Source: Roseomonas sp. (lineage in GTDB: Bacteria; Pseudomonadota; Alphaproteobacteria; Acetobacterales; Acetobacteraceae). Taken from it: DNA of 64,000 nucleotides. The position numbers were made by a program, and so were the translations under genes. This document shows positions 53,403-63,879 of the stretch, one piece after another (within the stretch, counting starts at the first letter, position 1; every line of letters starts with the position of its first letter). The notes under the pieces were generated by a model that worked only from the letters and a program-made list of their open reading frames with translations, made no database searches and was not told where the DNA came from. The DNA is taken from the NCBI GenBank assembly GCA_020249925.1, contig JADCER010000012.1:62001-126000 (forward strand), given 5' to 3'.

Positions 53403-54395
53403 ATGCACAAAATGAATCGTCGTAGCCTTCTGACCTTTGCCTCTACGCTCGCGCTGCCGACGCTGCTGCCCTCGGGTAGCTTTGCCCAAGCACCCTTCCC
53501 CAATCGCCCCATTCGCATCGTCAGCCCCTTTTCGGCGGGCGGCACTTCTGATGGTGTGGTGCGGCTGCTTTCACCTACCTTGGAGCGCGTCTTGGGCCAG
53601 CCTGTGGTGCTGGATAATCGCCCCGGCGCGGGCGGCACAGTGGGCACGGCGCATATCGCAGGTGAACGCCCGGATGGTTATTCGCTTGTGCTGGCCAATG
53701 CCGGACCCATGGCCATTGCGCAAACGCTGTTTCCCAACCTGGCTTATGATGTGCGGCGCAGCTTTTCCTATGTGATGCTGGTGGGCGGCGCGCCCATGGT
53801 GGTGGGCGTGCGGCCCAATGGCCCCATTCAGAATATGGCGGATTACCTAGCCGCCGCGCGCGCACGGCCCGAGGCAATGAGCTATGGCAGCGCCGGCATT
53901 GGTTCGGTTGGGCATCTTTCCGGTATGCTCTGGTCACGCGAAGCCGGTGTGCAGCTGTTGCATGTGCCCTTCCGTGGCGGCGGGGAGGCGGAACAGCAGG
54001 TGCTTGGCGGCAGCCTGGGATCGCTGTGGAATACGCTTGGCGCGCATGCCGGCAGCGTGCGTGGCGGTTCGCTGAAGGCCATCGCGGTCACGAGCGGGGA
54101 GCGCATGTCCACCTTCCCCGATGTACCGACGATTGTGGAAGCGGGCTTTCCGGGTGCCACCGCCATCAATTGGTTCGTGCTGGCCGGCCCGGCTGGCATG
54201 CCTGAAGCTGTGGTGGCGCGTATTCGCGAAGCCTTCATCACCGCCATCAATGAACCCGGCATGAAGGACCGCATTGCGGGGCTTGGCGTGCTGACCATGA
54301 CCGATAATGGCCCGGCCGATGTGCAGGCCTTTGTCTCGCGTGAGGCAGATCGTTGGGCACCTGTGGTGCGCGCGAGTGGTGCGACACCTGGCTGA
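53403..54395 (+). CDS. Bug-family (TTT) substrate-binding protein
   Basis: A 330-residue periplasmic binding protein: signal (MNRRSLLTFASTLALPTLLPSGSFAQA), then FPNRPIRIVSPFSAGGTSDGVVRLL, DNRPGAGGTVGTAHI, and TFPDVPTIVEAGFPG. In-frame ATGs at 53403 and 53412 are both possible; the second begins MNRRSLL. Like the other two Bug proteins, it has no membrane partners nearby. Ligand unknown. Confidence 0.88.
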   Translation: MHKMNRRSLLTFASTLALPTLLPSGSFAQAPFPNRPIRIVSPFSAGGTSDGVVRLLSPTLERVLGQPVVLDNRPGAGGTVGTAHIAGERPDGYSLVLANAGPMAIAQTLFPNLAYDVRRSFSYVMLVGGAPMVVGVRPNGPIQNMADYLAAARARPEAMSYGSAGIGSVGHLSGMLWSREAGVQLLHVPFRGGGEAEQQVLGGSLGSLWNTLGAHAGSVRGGSLKAIAVTSGERMSTFPDVPTIVEAGFPGATAINWFVLAGPAGMPEAVVARIREAFITAINEPGMKDRIAGLGVLTMTDNGPADVQAFVSREADRWAPVVRASGATPG

Positions 54396-54495
54396 TGCTG
54401 CATCAAGGCCAGGCGCGCTGATTTGATATCGAAGCATTAAGAATTCTCCTTTATTGGCAATCGGATCAAATCCGCTTTCCAGTAGGGAGAATCCA

Positions 54496-54999
54496 ATGCG
54501 GAAAATCGCGCCCTTCGCCTTTGTCCTTGTTTGTGCCATGGCCTTGCCCGTTCTGGCGCAGCAGAAATCGCCTGCGCGGCAGGCAACCCCCGATGTCGCG
54601 GCGCAGCCACGTTATGCCACGGTCAATCTGCGGGCGGATTTCGCGCCGGACCCGCATGAAACCCGCGTGGAAGCTGGCGGTGACCGCCAGGTGCAAGGGC
54701 TTGGCAATGATTGCACCGGTTGGATTGACTATGCCCGCCCCGATGTGGATTTGAATTATCAGGCGGGCAATTTGCCGCTTTACATCTCGGTCGTTGCGCA
54801 GGCCGATACGACCTTGATCATCAATGATCCTTCGGGCAGGTGGATTTGCAATGATGACCTCGAAGGGCTGAACCCCGGCATCATCATTCAGCGGCCCGCC
54901 AGCGGGAACTACAATATCTGGATCGGCACGGTGGATCGCGGGCCGCCGCAGCCCGCGACGCTCCGTATTTCCGAAGTGCCGCCAAGCCGGCGGAAATGA
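54496..54999 (+). CDS. Exported protein with pre-peptidase-like (PPC) beta domain
   Basis: A 167-residue protein with Sec signal (MRKIAPFAFVLVCAMALPVLA) and a domain where LPLYISVVAQADTTLIINDPSGRWICNDD, GLNPGIIIQRPASGNYNIWIG resemble the bacterial pre-peptidase C-terminal fold. Two cysteines (NDCTG, WICND) may form a disulfide. ATG at 54496 has TAGGGAGA 6-13 bases upstream. It probably works in the periplasm or is secreted; specific function unknown. Confidence 0.7.
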   Translation: MRKIAPFAFVLVCAMALPVLAQQKSPARQATPDVAAQPRYATVNLRADFAPDPHETRVEAGGDRQVQGLGNDCTGWIDYARPDVDLNYQAGNLPLYISVVAQADTTLIINDPSGRWICNDDLEGLNPGIIIQRPASGNYNIWIGTVDRGPPQPATLRISEVPPSRRK

Positions 55000-55017
55000 T
55001 TCAACAGCCTGTTGTGC

Positions 55018-56007
55018 CTATTCCTTCGCCACATTCGCCTCTGCTGCGATGCGCGCCCAAAGTGCCAATTCGCGGCGATTGAATTCGCCAAGCGCTTCCG
55101 GCGTGCTGGTCGTGGAAACAATGCCAAGCGCGCCGATATGGCGCTTGGCTTCATCGCCCTGGCCAATGATTTGGATTTCTCGATTGAGCCGCGCAATGAT
55201 GGCAGGCGGCGTGCGCGCCGGCATCCAGGCGCCGTTCCAGGAAGCGAAATCAAAGCCAGGCAGGCCGGATTCGGCGACCGTTGGCACATCTGGCAAGGTT
55301 TCCACCCGGCGCGCGGTGGTAACCGCAAGGGCGCGGATGGTGCCGGCGCGCAAATGCTCAACGGCCGGCCCAAGATCCGTAATGAAAAAATGCAGCCGCC
55401 CACCCAGCAAATCCGCCATGGCCTGCGGCGTGCCGCGATAGGAAATCTGTTCTGCCTTGAAGCCGGCGGCCTGGCTTAGCAGATGCGTCCCTGCCAGCCC
55501 GCCCGCATTGCCAATGCCGTAATTGAGCGCGCCGGGATTGGCCCGCGCATGGGCGATGAAGCCTTGCAGATCACGCGCCGGGAAATCCGCACGCACCAGA
55601 ACGCCGAGCGGGTTGATGCTGATCATGGAAAGCGGGGCGAAATCACGCAGCGGATCATAGCCCGGTTCACGCATCAGATGCGGATTGGCCGCGTGGGTGG
55701 AAACGGAGCCGAAAAAGATGGTGTAGCCATCAGGCGCGGCGCGGGCAGCGGCGCGCGCGCCAATGGCGCCATTGGCGTCGCCGATATTCTCGATCACGAA
55801 ATTCTGCCCGAAAATGCGCCCCAAACGTTCGCCATAGAAACGCGCAAGGCTATCCGTGCCGCTGCCCGCCGGGAAGGCCGCGATGATGCGCACGGGGCGA
55901 CTTGGCCAATTCGCTTCCTGGGCGCGAGCGATGAATGGCGTGGAGAATATTGCGCCGGCGCCTAGCGCCAATAGGGAACGGCGGGTGGCGGTTGCTTTGG
56001 ATTGCAT
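55018..56007 (-). CDS. Bug-family (TTT) substrate-binding protein linked to a monooxygenase
   Basis: A 329-residue periplasmic binding protein (signal with TRRSLLALGAGAIFSTPFIARAQ, possibly Tat; then WPSRPVRIIAAFPAGSGTDSLARFYG, ENIGDANGAIGARAA, LPDVPTVAESGLPGFD). Start at 56007 is preferred as it has GGAGGATC upstream. It directly follows the monooxygenase on the same strand (29 bases), so uptake of the monooxygenase substrate is a testable inference. Confidence 0.85.
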   Translation of the reverse strand: MQSKATATRRSLLALGAGAIFSTPFIARAQEANWPSRPVRIIAAFPAGSGTDSLARFYGERLGRIFGQNFVIENIGDANGAIGARAAARAAPDGYTIFFGSVSTHAANPHLMREPGYDPLRDFAPLSMISINPLGVLVRADFPARDLQGFIAHARANPGALNYGIGNAGGLAGTHLLSQAAGFKAEQISYRGTPQAMADLLGGRLHFFITDLGPAVEHLRAGTIRALAVTTARRVETLPDVPTVAESGLPGFDFASWNGAWMPARTPPAIIARLNREIQIIGQGDEAKRHIGALGIVSTTSTPEALGEFNRRELALWARIAAEANVAKE

Positions 56008-56036
56008 CTGTGATCCTCCCTGTTTTTCGTGACGCA

Positions 56037-57671
56037 TCAGGCAAAATCGAATTCACGATAGCCGCCGGCGGCCACTTCATCCGCGATACGGCGATATTCC
56101 ACCGCGCCGCCATAATAGCCAAGGGTGCGGCGAATATCGCGCCCTTCAACATTGCGGTTGATGCCGGTTTGCCAGGAATTCACCTCGGCAAACAGCAGCC
56201 CGGCCACGGCTTCTTCCACCTTTTCGCCCCACCAGCGCACCGCATCCGCTTTTGGTTCCACGCGCGTCAGGCCGTGCTTGCGCATGTGAATGACAAGGCC
56301 AGTGACCCAATCCACGATTTCTTCGATATTGCGGGGGATATTGCCGCGCGCTGTATGGGGGCCAAGGATCATCAGCATATTGGGGAAGCCTTCGGCCATC
56401 ACACCCAAAAAGGTTCTTGGTGTCGCGATCCATTGCTGCTTCAGGTTGCGCCCGCCAGGGCCGCGGATATCGATCCGGTCATAAGGGCCGGTAACGCCAT
56501 CAAAGCCGGTTGAGAAAATCAGGATATCAAAGCCGAAATCCTCAGCGCTGGTTCTGATGCCCTCGGCGGTGATGCGTTCGATCGGGGTTTCGTTGATATC
56601 GACCAGCCGCACATTGGGCTGGTTATAGACCTCATAATAGCTGCTTTCCAAAGGCAGGCGCCTTGTGCCAAAGCCGTGATTCTTGGGGATGAGTTTTTCC
56701 GCAACCGCGGGGTCCTTCACCCTTTGGCGAATCTTGCGCGCCATGAAATCACTGGCGAAGGCATTGGCTGCCTTGTCGGTCAGCACATCGGCGAAATTGC
56801 CGACCCAAATGCCAAAGCCGGGTTCGGCATAAAGCTTTTCCCAAAAGGCTTCGCGTTCTTCGGCGGAGACTTCCAAGGCCTTGCGCGGATCGGTTTGGTG
56901 AATGAAACAGGTGGCAGTTTCACGGCAGCGGGCGAAGATTTCCGGATAGCTTTCCTTGATCTTTACCTGTTCTTCCGGTGTGATCTTGCGGTTATGCAAG
57001 GGCGCGGCCCAATTCGGCGTGCGCTGAAACACCGTCAGATGGCCAACATCCTTGGCAATGGTTTGGATGATCTGAATGGCGGTGGCACCTGTGCCGATAA
57101 TGCCAACGCGCTTGCCGGTAAAATCCACCGGATCATGCGGCCAGCGGGCGGTATGAAAAGCCTGGCCCTGAAAGGAATCGCGCCCGGGGATATCTGGTAA
57201 GGTCGGCGCGGAAAGCGGCCCAAGGCCCGTGATCAGCAAGGGCGCGCGGGAGGTTTCGCCATTTTCCAGTGTGACGGTCCAAAGGTTTCGCGCATCGTCA
57301 AAATGCGCTGCCTTGACGCGGCTATTGAAGGTGATGTGCTTGCGGACATCAAACTTGTCAGCGACGTAATTCAAATAGCGCAACGTATCCGGCTGTGCCG
57401 CAAAATGTTCCGGCCATTCCCATTCCTGCAGCAATTCCTTCGAGAATGAATAGCCATAGGACCAGCTTTCCGAATCAAACCGCGCGCCGGGGTAGCGATT
57501 CCAATACCAGGTACCGCCGACATCCGAACCCGCTTCAAACACGCGAAGCTTCATGCCGAGTTCGCGGAGCCGGATCAGTTGATACATGCCGGATATGCCA
57601 GCGCCGATGATGATCGCGTCAGCATCAGCGGCGCTGGATGTGTTGGGCTTCATCGGGCGTGTTTCAACCAT
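56037..57671 (-). CDS. Baeyer-Villiger-type flavin monooxygenase
   Basis: A 544-residue flavoprotein. FAD motif GAGISGMYQLIRLRELG near residue 22, NADPH motif GTGATAIQIIQTIAK, and the BVMO fingerprint FQGQAFHTARWPHD (FxGxxxHxxxW) between them. A cyclohexanone/cyclopentadecanone monooxygenase-like enzyme is expected; substrate unknown. An alternative start at 57653 (MKPNTSS) is possible. It begins a two-gene operon with the Bug protein. Confidence 0.88.
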   Translation of the reverse strand: MVETRPMKPNTSSAADADAIIIGAGISGMYQLIRLRELGMKLRVFEAGSDVGGTWYWNRYPGARFDSESWSYGYSFSKELLQEWEWPEHFAAQPDTLRYLNYVADKFDVRKHITFNSRVKAAHFDDARNLWTVTLENGETSRAPLLITGLGPLSAPTLPDIPGRDSFQGQAFHTARWPHDPVDFTGKRVGIIGTGATAIQIIQTIAKDVGHLTVFQRTPNWAAPLHNRKITPEEQVKIKESYPEIFARCRETATCFIHQTDPRKALEVSAEEREAFWEKLYAEPGFGIWVGNFADVLTDKAANAFASDFMARKIRQRVKDPAVAEKLIPKNHGFGTRRLPLESSYYEVYNQPNVRLVDINETPIERITAEGIRTSAEDFGFDILIFSTGFDGVTGPYDRIDIRGPGGRNLKQQWIATPRTFLGVMAEGFPNMLMILGPHTARGNIPRNIEEIVDWVTGLVIHMRKHGLTRVEPKADAVRWWGEKVEEAVAGLLFAEVNSWQTGINRNVEGRDIRRTLGYYGGAVEYRRIADEVAAGGYREFDFA

Positions 57672-57981
57672 GGCAGGGAACCTGTGCTGACTGCGCCTTT
57701 CGGCCGAGCATCAAAAGCACCGGACGAAGCCTTTTCAGAGAGGCGTTGTCGCTGTTGCGATTGAAGCTTGATGGATTATGAACAGCGACCCAAGGCTTTG
57801 GCAAATCACGCGTGAGGATTGGTGTGATGCAAGCTGTTTTGCCCTGGGCCTTCCCATTCACCAATCATCAAGGGACGCTGCTTATTTGGGCAAAATAATC
57901 CCCTTTCCAGCCTAATTCTATTTTCATGATTTTAATTTAGGCAAGAAGGCCTGCGTCATTTCTGCAGGAAAGGTCTTCCCT
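57672..57981. promoter_or_regulatory. Divergent intergenic region between the monooxygenase and the chemoreceptor
   Basis: The 310-base region is AT-richer than its surroundings. It holds an inverted repeat GATTGGTG (57816-57823) with CACCAATC (57859-57866), separated by 35 bases, and a small palindrome TTATTT-GGGCA-AAATAA; they are candidate operators. GGAAAGG (57969-57975) is the ribosome site of the chemoreceptor. Confidence 0.4.
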
Positions 57982-60042
57982 ATGCCACAACAAAAATCCT
58001 CACTCAAAATCGCGACACGCCTTGCCTTTGCCATTGCGCTGCCGATCCTGGCGGTGCTGGTCATGAGCGGTCTTGTCATTTCTCAGCAATTGCACACGGT
58101 GCGTCAGGCTGATCAGCTTCAGGCGCTTAGTCATTTCAGCTCCCGCATCAGTGATCTTGTGCATGAATTGCAGAAGGAACGCGGCATGTCGGCGCTGTTC
58201 ATCGGCAGCCGTGGCCAGCAGATGGGCACAGAACTTCAGGCCCAGCGCCGTGATACGGATGGCCAGATCGCCATTGTGCGCGAAGCGCTGCGCGGCCTTT
58301 CGCTTTCGGATTACAGCGCGGAACTGCGCCAAAGTGTCGAAAAAGCCATTGCCGGCCTAAGTGAGCTTGAAGGCAAGCGCGCGGAGGTCAGCGGCCTCAG
58401 GATTGTGGGGCCGGAATCCTTCCGCTTCTATACCTCCTTGATTACCAATCTTCTCGCGGTGCCGCAGGAATCAGTGAAGGTATCCGATTCGCCGGCGGTT
58501 ACGGCCAATCTGCTGACCTATTACAACTTCCTTGCCGCGAAGGAACGTGCGGGTCAGGAAAGGGCCACCGGTTCCGCGGGTTTCGCTTCCGGGCAATTCA
58601 CGCCGGCGCAGTACCGTACTTTGCTCACGGTTCTTGCGGAACAGGCGGCCTATCTTTCCGCCTTTCAAGCTTATGCGACAGAGGCGCAGCGCAACGCCGC
58701 GCAACAGACCCTGAGTGGCCCAATCGTCACGGAGGCAGAACGGCAGCGCCGGATTGCGGTGGAAACAGGTGCAGAAAGGCCCCTGACGGGTGTCACGGCG
58801 CGCGATTGGTTCAAGGCCACCACCGATCGCATTGATCTGATGAAGACGGTTGAGGATGTCTTGCAGCGTGATCTTGCCGCGCTCAATCAGGCCAATGCGG
58901 CTGAAGCCTGGGAGATCCTGACCTATGGTACCGCTTTCGCGCTGGCCATGTTGATGGCGGCCCTGGTTGTTGGCTTCATCCTGGCACGTGGCATCACACG
59001 CCCCATCACGGGCATGACAGAAGCCATGCGCGCCCTGTCGCGGGGTGATCTGTCAACCGCAATCCCCGGCCGCGACAAGCGTGACGAAATCGGCACCATG
59101 GCGGAGGCGTTGGAGGTGTTCCGCAATGGCATGATGGAAGCCGAAGAACTCCGCAAGGCGCAGGAAACGCAAAAGCAACGCGCCGCGGAAGAACGCCGCA
59201 TCACCATGAATGCGCTTGCCGACAAGTTTGAGCAAAGCATTGGCGAGGTAGTGGGCAATGTGACGGCGGCATCTTCCCGCTTGCAGGGCACGGCTGAGGA
59301 TATGGCCCGCACTGCCGAGGAAACGTCAGGCCAATCCACTGCCGTTGCCGCGGCTTCGGAACAGGTAACGCAGAATGTGCAGACGGTGGCTTCCGCGACC
59401 GAGGAGCTTTCAGCTTCCATTCGTGAAATCGCACAGCAGGTCGCTGAAGCCAGCCGCATGACCAATGAGGCTGTGGGTCAGGCACGCAGCAGCACGCAGG
59501 AAGTTCAGGGCCTGACCGAAGCGGCGCAACGCATTGGCGATGTTGTGCGCATCATCAATGACATTGCGGGCCAGACCAATCTGTTGGCGTTGAATGCCAC
59601 CATTGAAGCCGCGCGCGCCGGTGAAGCAGGCAAGGGCTTCGCGGTGGTGGCTTCCGAGGTGAAGGCGCTGGCTTCGCAGACCACCAAGGCAACGGACGAA
59701 ATCGCATCCCAAATCAAGGCCATGCAGGAAGCGACAGAACGTTCCGCACGGGTGATCACGCATATTGCGGAAACCATTGATCAGCTCAGCCAAAGCTCAA
59801 CGGCGATTGCCTCTGCGGTTGAAGAACAGGGCGCAGCGACTCAGGAAATTGCGCGCAATGTGCAGCAGGCCGCGGTGGGCACCACGGAGGTCGCGGGCAA
59901 TATCACCCAGGTCAGCCAGGCCGCGAATGTCACTGGCAGTGCCGCGACATCGCTGCTGTCTGCGGCTGGTACGCTCAGCAAGGATGGCGTGGCGCTGAAG
60001 AAGCAGGTGGATAGCTTCCTCCGCGAAATTCGCGCGGCCTGA
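57982..60042 (+). CDS. Methyl-accepting chemotaxis protein with NIT sensor
   Basis: A 686-residue receptor. TM1 at about residues 15-34; periplasmic nitrate/nitrite-sensing (NIT) domain with [25 protein letters not shown]2 ~ residues 313-335; HAMP ([22 protein letters not shown]); signalling hairpin with [20 protein letters not shown]. Detects nitrate/nitrite-like ligands by family; transduces to the chemotaxis kinase. No che genes near it. Strong hairpin follows. Confidence 0.92.
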   Translation: MPQQKSSLKIATRLAFAIALPILAVLVMSGLVISQQLHTVRQADQLQALSHFSSRISDLVHELQKERGMSALFIGSRGQQMGTELQAQRRDTDGQIAIVREALRGLSLSDYSAELRQSVEKAIAGLSELEGKRAEVSGLRIVGPESFRFYTSLITNLLAVPQESVKVSDSPAVTANLLTYYNFLAAKERAGQERATGSAGFASGQFTPAQYRTLLTVLAEQAAYLSAFQAYATEAQRNAAQQTLSGPIVTEAERQRRIAVETGAERPLTGVTARDWFKATTDRIDLMKTVEDVLQRDLAALNQANAAEAWEILTYGTAFALAMLMAALVVGFILARGITRPITGMTEAMRALSRGDLSTAIPGRDKRDEIGTMAEALEVFRNGMMEAEELRKAQETQKQRAAEERRITMNALADKFEQSIGEVVGNVTAASSRLQGTAEDMARTAEETSGQSTAVAAASEQVTQNVQTVASATEELSASIREIAQQVAEASRMTNEAVGQARSSTQEVQGLTEAAQRIGDVVRIINDIAGQTNLLALNATIEAARAGEAGKGFAVVASEVKALASQTTKATDEIASQIKAMQEATERSARVITHIAETIDQLSQSSTAIASAVEEQGAATQEIARNVQQAAVGTTEVAGNITQVSQAANVTGSAATSLLSAAGTLSKDGVALKKQVDSFLREIRAA

Positions 60043-60057
60043 GGCTGTTTGGTATCA

Positions 60058-60088
60058 CCCTGGAAAGCCCCATCCCGGCTTTCCAGGG
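60058..60088 (+). terminator. Perfect 12-bp hairpin after the chemoreceptor
   Basis: CCCTGGAAAGCC (60058-60069) pairs with GGCTTTCCAGGG (60077-60088) over a 7-base loop, 15 bases after the stop. No T-run follows, so it is terminator-like or an mRNA-stabilising structure. Confidence 0.65.
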
Positions 60089-60134
60089 GGCAGAGCGAAT
60101 GCCATGATGTTGCTATCAAGCAAGCTGGTGGGTC

Positions 60135-60866
60135 ATGGCGCGTTTCAACAACAAGGTTATTCTGATTTCAGGCGCAGCGCGCGGGCAGGGCGCGGCGGAA
60201 GCGCGGCTTTTGGTGGCAGAGGGTGCGCGCGTCATTCTTGGCGATGTGCTGGAAGCCGAAGGCGAAGCCCTGGCGCGCGAACTTGGCCCCGCCGCGCGAT
60301 TTCTGAAGCTTGATGTCACCGAAGAAGCGGATTGGGCGCGCGCGGTTGCGGCTGCTGAAGCGCTCGGTCCGCTCACCGGGCTGGTGAATAATGCCGGCAT
60401 TTATGTGCCGAAGCTGATGATGGAAACCGATGTGGCGCTGTTTGAACGCCATACGCGCATCAATCAGCTTGGCTGTTTTCTTGGCATGAAGGCGGTGGTG
60501 CCGGCCATGGAAAGGGCAGGGGGAGGTTCGATCGTGAATATCTCCTCCACCGCCGGGCTGCGCGGATCGGCGCGCGCATTTGCTTATGGTGCGACGAAAT
60601 GGGCTTTGCGCGGCATGACGAAATCGGCTGCTCTGGAACTGGCGCCGCGTGGCATACGCGTGAATTCCGTTCATCCTGGGCCGATCGCAACGCCGATGCT
60701 GGATATCCGCTCGCCGGAGGAAAACGCCGCGCGTTTGAAATCCGTGCCCATGGGGCGGCAAGGCACGGCGGAGGAGGTAGCGAAGCTTGTCTTGTTCCTG
60801 CTGTCTGACGATAGCGGTTACATGACCGGGTCGGAACTCGCCATTGATGGTGGTGCCACGCTTTGA
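60135..60866 (+). CDS. SDR-family oxidoreductase
   Basis: A 243-residue classical SDR. Cofactor motif SGAARGQGAAEARLL, NNAG, Ser in NISSTAG and active-site YGATK, with an intact tetrad. Overall similar to 3-alpha/20-beta-hydroxysteroid or glucose dehydrogenases; substrate unknown. It is 6 bases away, convergent, from the GhrA-like gene. Confidence 0.83.
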   Translation: MARFNNKVILISGAARGQGAAEARLLVAEGARVILGDVLEAEGEALARELGPAARFLKLDVTEEADWARAVAAAEALGPLTGLVNNAGIYVPKLMMETDVALFERHTRINQLGCFLGMKAVVPAMERAGGGSIVNISSTAGLRGSARAFAYGATKWALRGMTKSAALELAPRGIRVNSVHPGPIATPMLDIRSPEENAARLKSVPMGRQGTAEEVAKLVLFLLSDDSGYMTGSELAIDGGATL

Positions 60867-60872
60867 AGCCCT

Positions 60873-61805
60873 TCAATATCCCAGGCTGAAATCCACAAGA
60901 TTGATCAGCGGCCGGCCGGCGCGCAGATTACGGATATTCTCCACCACCTGAGGTGCCACGCTGGACGGGATGGTGATGCTGGCGGCATGCGGTGTGAGGA
61001 AGACCTTGGGGTGCGACCAGAAGCGGCTTTCCGGCGGCAGGGGTTCGGGTTCGAAAACATCCAAGGCGGCACCGGCGATATGGCCGGAATCAAGTGCGGC
61101 CAGCATGTCTTCCGCCACCATATGCCCGCCACGCGCGCCATTGATCACATAGGCGCCGCGCGGCAGCGCGGAAAACAACTTGGCATTCAAAACGCCACGC
61201 GTTTGCGGTGTGAGGGGCAGCAGGCAGATCAGGATATCGCTTTGCGCCGCCATCGCCATCAGCCCATCCGCGCCATGGAAGGTCTGCACGCCGGGCAGCG
61301 TTTTTGCGCTGCGCGACCAGCCCATCACCGGAAACCCGAGTGAGCCCAGCACGCGCGCCGCAGCACTGCCCAATTCGCCAATGCCCAGAATGCCGATGCG
61401 CCGTTCCGCGGTGCTGGGTGCGGAAAGTTCCAGCCATTCCTTGCGTTGTTGCAGCGCGCGGTATTCGGGATCCTGCCGATGAAAGCGGAGCACATTCAGC
61501 AGCACCCATTCCGCCATGGCGCTGGTCAGCAACACATCCTTCAAGCGCGCGACTGGAATGCCGGGCGGCGGCCCGGGCGGGCGCAGCAAATGATCAACGC
61601 CGGCACCCATGGAAACAATCAGCTTCAAATTGGGATAACGGCGCAGTTCCATCATGTCATGCGATGTCCAAACCACTGCGGCTTCAATCTCCGCCGGATC
61701 GCCCGCATCGGGGAACAGGCGAATTTCCAGGCTTGGCTCAACGGCCAAAAGCGCCGCCTTCCAATCCTGCATGGTATGCGCCTTGGTTGAGAGCAGAATT
61801 GCCAT
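60873..61805 (-). CDS. Glyoxylate/hydroxypyruvate reductase-like (GhrA family)
   Basis: A 310-residue D-2-hydroxyacid dehydrogenase with Rossmann motif IGILGIGELGSAAARVLGSLG, Arg in NGARGGHMV, catalytic Glu in FEPEPLPPES and His in TPHAAS. GhrA-like enzymes reduce glyoxylate and hydroxypyruvate. The start overlaps the upstream gene stop by one base (TAATG). It is the last gene of the transporter operon. Confidence 0.83.
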   Translation of the reverse strand: MAILLSTKAHTMQDWKAALLAVEPSLEIRLFPDAGDPAEIEAAVVWTSHDMMELRRYPNLKLIVSMGAGVDHLLRPPGPPPGIPVARLKDVLLTSAMAEWVLLNVLRFHRQDPEYRALQQRKEWLELSAPSTAERRIGILGIGELGSAAARVLGSLGFPVMGWSRSAKTLPGVQTFHGADGLMAMAAQSDILICLLPLTPQTRGVLNAKLFSALPRGAYVINGARGGHMVAEDMLAALDSGHIAGAALDVFEPEPLPPESRFWSHPKVFLTPHAASITIPSSVAPQVVENIRNLRAGRPLINLVDFSLGY

Positions 61806-62275
61806 TACGCGTTTTCCTTGGAGAGTGCTTCATCCAGCCGGCGCACAAAGGCGCGCCAATCATCCCGCCTGGTCGCTGCCCATTCCGTACCATCGGGCAG
61901 CTTGGCGTAAAGGCTGAGGATGCTTTTGGACCAGAGGAAATCAAATTGATGTGGCGATGAAAGCGCCAAGGCGGCGGTGCGTTCAAACACGCCATCCTTG
62001 ATTTTCGGCATGATCTTCGCAAGCCACCACCAGCAGCCAATGCCCAGCACCACCATGCCAGCCCAGGTGCCGCCCTGTTGCACGCCGAGTGCTTCCAGCG
62101 GCGCGCCGCCCCATTTCAGCGCAATGAAGCTGGAGGTGAGGATGGTTGCAGTCGGCCAGACATTTTCCCAGGTGCGATAGACCGGGGAACCTGGCGAATT
62201 CATCCGGCGCAGGCTGACGCCAAGCTTCACCTGCTCGGCGTCCAGCATGGCCTTGAGACGTTCCAATTCACTCAC
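61805..62275 (-). CDS. Small membrane protein of unknown function
   Basis: A 156-residue protein with one or two hydrophobic segments (ATILTSSFIALKWGGAPLEALG, and WAGMVVLGIGCWWWLAKIM) between a charged N terminus and a globular C terminus of about 70 residues with Trp-rich DFLWSKSILSLYAKLPDG. I do not recognise a family. It overlaps the ABC ATPase stop by 4 bases and the GhrA-like start by one base, so it is part of this operon. Confidence 0.6.
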   Translation of the reverse strand: MSELERLKAMLDAEQVKLGVSLRRMNSPGSPVYRTWENVWPTATILTSSFIALKWGGAPLEALGVQQGGTWAGMVVLGIGCWWWLAKIMPKIKDGVFERTAALALSSPHQFDFLWSKSILSLYAKLPDGTEWAATRRDDWRAFVRRLDEALSKENA

Positions 62276-63879
62276 TGTAGGGTCGTTGCCTTTTCATTGC
62301 TGGTCAGGTCGAAAGCGGCTGCCATCAATTGCCGCGTATAGGCTTGCTTGGGCGCCTGCACCAGCGCTGCGGCTTCACCTTCTTCCACCACAAGCCCATC
62401 CTTCAGCACCGCAATGCGATGCGCCATGGCGCGCACCACGCGAAGATCATGAGAGATGAACACATAAGCCAGCCCATGGCGCGCTTGCAAATCACGCAGC
62501 AAATCCACCACCTGCGCCTGTACGCTGACATCAAGCGCGCTGGTCGGTTCATCCAGCACCACAAGACTTGGCTTCAGCACCATGGCGCGCGCAATCGCGA
62601 TGCGTTGGCGTTGACCGCCGGAGAATTCATGCGGGTAGCGTTCCGCCATGGCGGGGTCCAGGCCTACTTCGCGCAAGGCTTCTGCCACACGCGCCAATCG
62701 TTCGGCGCGTGGCAGGCTGGCTTCATGCACTTCCAAGCCTTCGCCAATGATTTCCGCGACACTGAGGCGCGGTGACAGCGCGCCGAAAGGGTCTTGGAAG
62801 ACAATCTGCATACGCCGCCGCCAAGGCCGCAGCGCGCGGGTGGAAAGCGCCTGCAAATCCTGCCCGGCAAAAACAATGCTGCCCTGGCTATCCGCCATGC
62901 GGAGCAGCGCCAGGCCAAGCGTGGTCTTGCCGGAGCCGCTTTCACCCACCAGGCCAAGGGTTTCACCTGCGCGCAGTGACAGAGACACGCCATTCACCGC
63001 CTTCACTTCGGCTACCACACGGCGCAGCAGACCGCGGCGGATTGGGAAATGCACGCGGATATCGCGCGCTTCCATGGTGGTCGCGGCATCGGCGGGGATG
63101 GGCGCCGGCGCGCCGCGCGGTTCGGTGGCCAGCAGCATGCGCGTGTATTCGTGCTTTGGCGCGGCGAAAACCTCAGCGACCTTGCCCTGTTCCACCGCAT
63201 TGCCATCCTTCATCACCACCACGCGATCCGCATGGCGGCGCACGATGGAAAGATCATGCGTGATCAGCAGCATCGCCATGCCAAGGCGTTGCTTGAGTGA
63301 GGCGAGCAAATCCAGAATCTGCGCCTGGATGGTCACATCCAAAGCCGTGGTCGGTTCATCGGCGATCAGCAGCTTTGGATCGTTGGCGAGTGCGGCGGCA
63401 ATCATCACACGCTGGCGCTGCCCGCCGGAGAGCTGATGCGGATAGGCGCCAAGCCGCGCCTCGGCCTGCGGAAAGCCAGCCAGGCGCAGCAATTCAATCA
63501 CCCGCGCGCGCAAGGCAGGCCCCGAAAGCGCGCGATGGAGCGTAATGGCCTCAGCGATCTGACGCTCAATCGTGTGCAGGGGATTGAGCGAGGTCATGGG
63601 TTCCTGAAACACCATGCCGGCCACGCCGCCGCGCAAGTCGCGGAGTTGCCTGTCATCCGCGTCCAGCACAGAAACGCCATCCAAGATGATGGAACCCGCC
63701 GGGTTGCTGCCGGCGCTGGACAGCAGCCGCAGGCAGGAAAGCGCGGTGACGGATTTGCCGCTGCCGCTTTCACCGACCAAGGCAAGGGTCTCGCCGGGCT
63801 GCACGTCAAAGGAAACGCCGCGCACCACGTCACGTCCGCGAAAGGCGACCGACAAATCGCGCACCGAAAGCAGCGCCAT
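62272..63879 (-). CDS. Dipeptide/oligopeptide-type ABC transporter, fused double ATPase
   Basis: A 535-residue protein with two ABC ATPase domains (~1-255 and ~270-530) of the DppD/DppF type: Walker A GESGSGKS and GESGSGKTT; signatures LSGGQRQRV and FSGGQRQRI; Walker [13 protein letters not shown] and [12 protein letters not shown]. The layout is that of YejF-like fused ATPases of peptide/nickel importers. The start overlaps the stop of the upstream permease by one base (TGATG). Confidence 0.9.
   Translation of the reverse strand: MALLSVRDLSVAFRGRDVVRGVSFDVQPGETLALVGESGSGKSVTALSCLRLLSSAGSNPAGSIILDGVSVLDADDRQLRDLRGGVAGMVFQEPMTSLNPLHTIERQIAEAITLHRALSGPALRARVIELLRLAGFPQAEARLGAYPHQLSGGQRQRVMIAAALANDPKLLIADEPTTALDVTIQAQILDLLASLKQRLGMAMLLITHDLSIVRRHADRVVVMKDGNAVEQGKVAEVFAAPKHEYTRMLLATEPRGAPAPIPADAATTMEARDIRVHFPIRRGLLRRVVAEVKAVNGVSLSLRAGETLGLVGESGSGKTTLGLALLRMADSQGSIVFAGQDLQALSTRALRPWRRRMQIVFQDPFGALSPRLSVAEIIGEGLEVHEASLPRAERLARVAEALREVGLDPAMAERYPHEFSGGQRQRIAIARAMVLKPSLVVLDEPTSALDVSVQAQVVDLLRDLQARHGLAYVFISHDLRVVRAMAHRIAVLKDGLVVEEGEAAALVQAPKQAYTRQLMAAAFDLTSNEKATTLQ

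Noticed and set aside
60058-60088. Textbook intrinsic terminator after the chemoreceptor
   Set aside because: The 12-bp stem is perfect but no T-run follows; kept only as a terminator-like hairpin.
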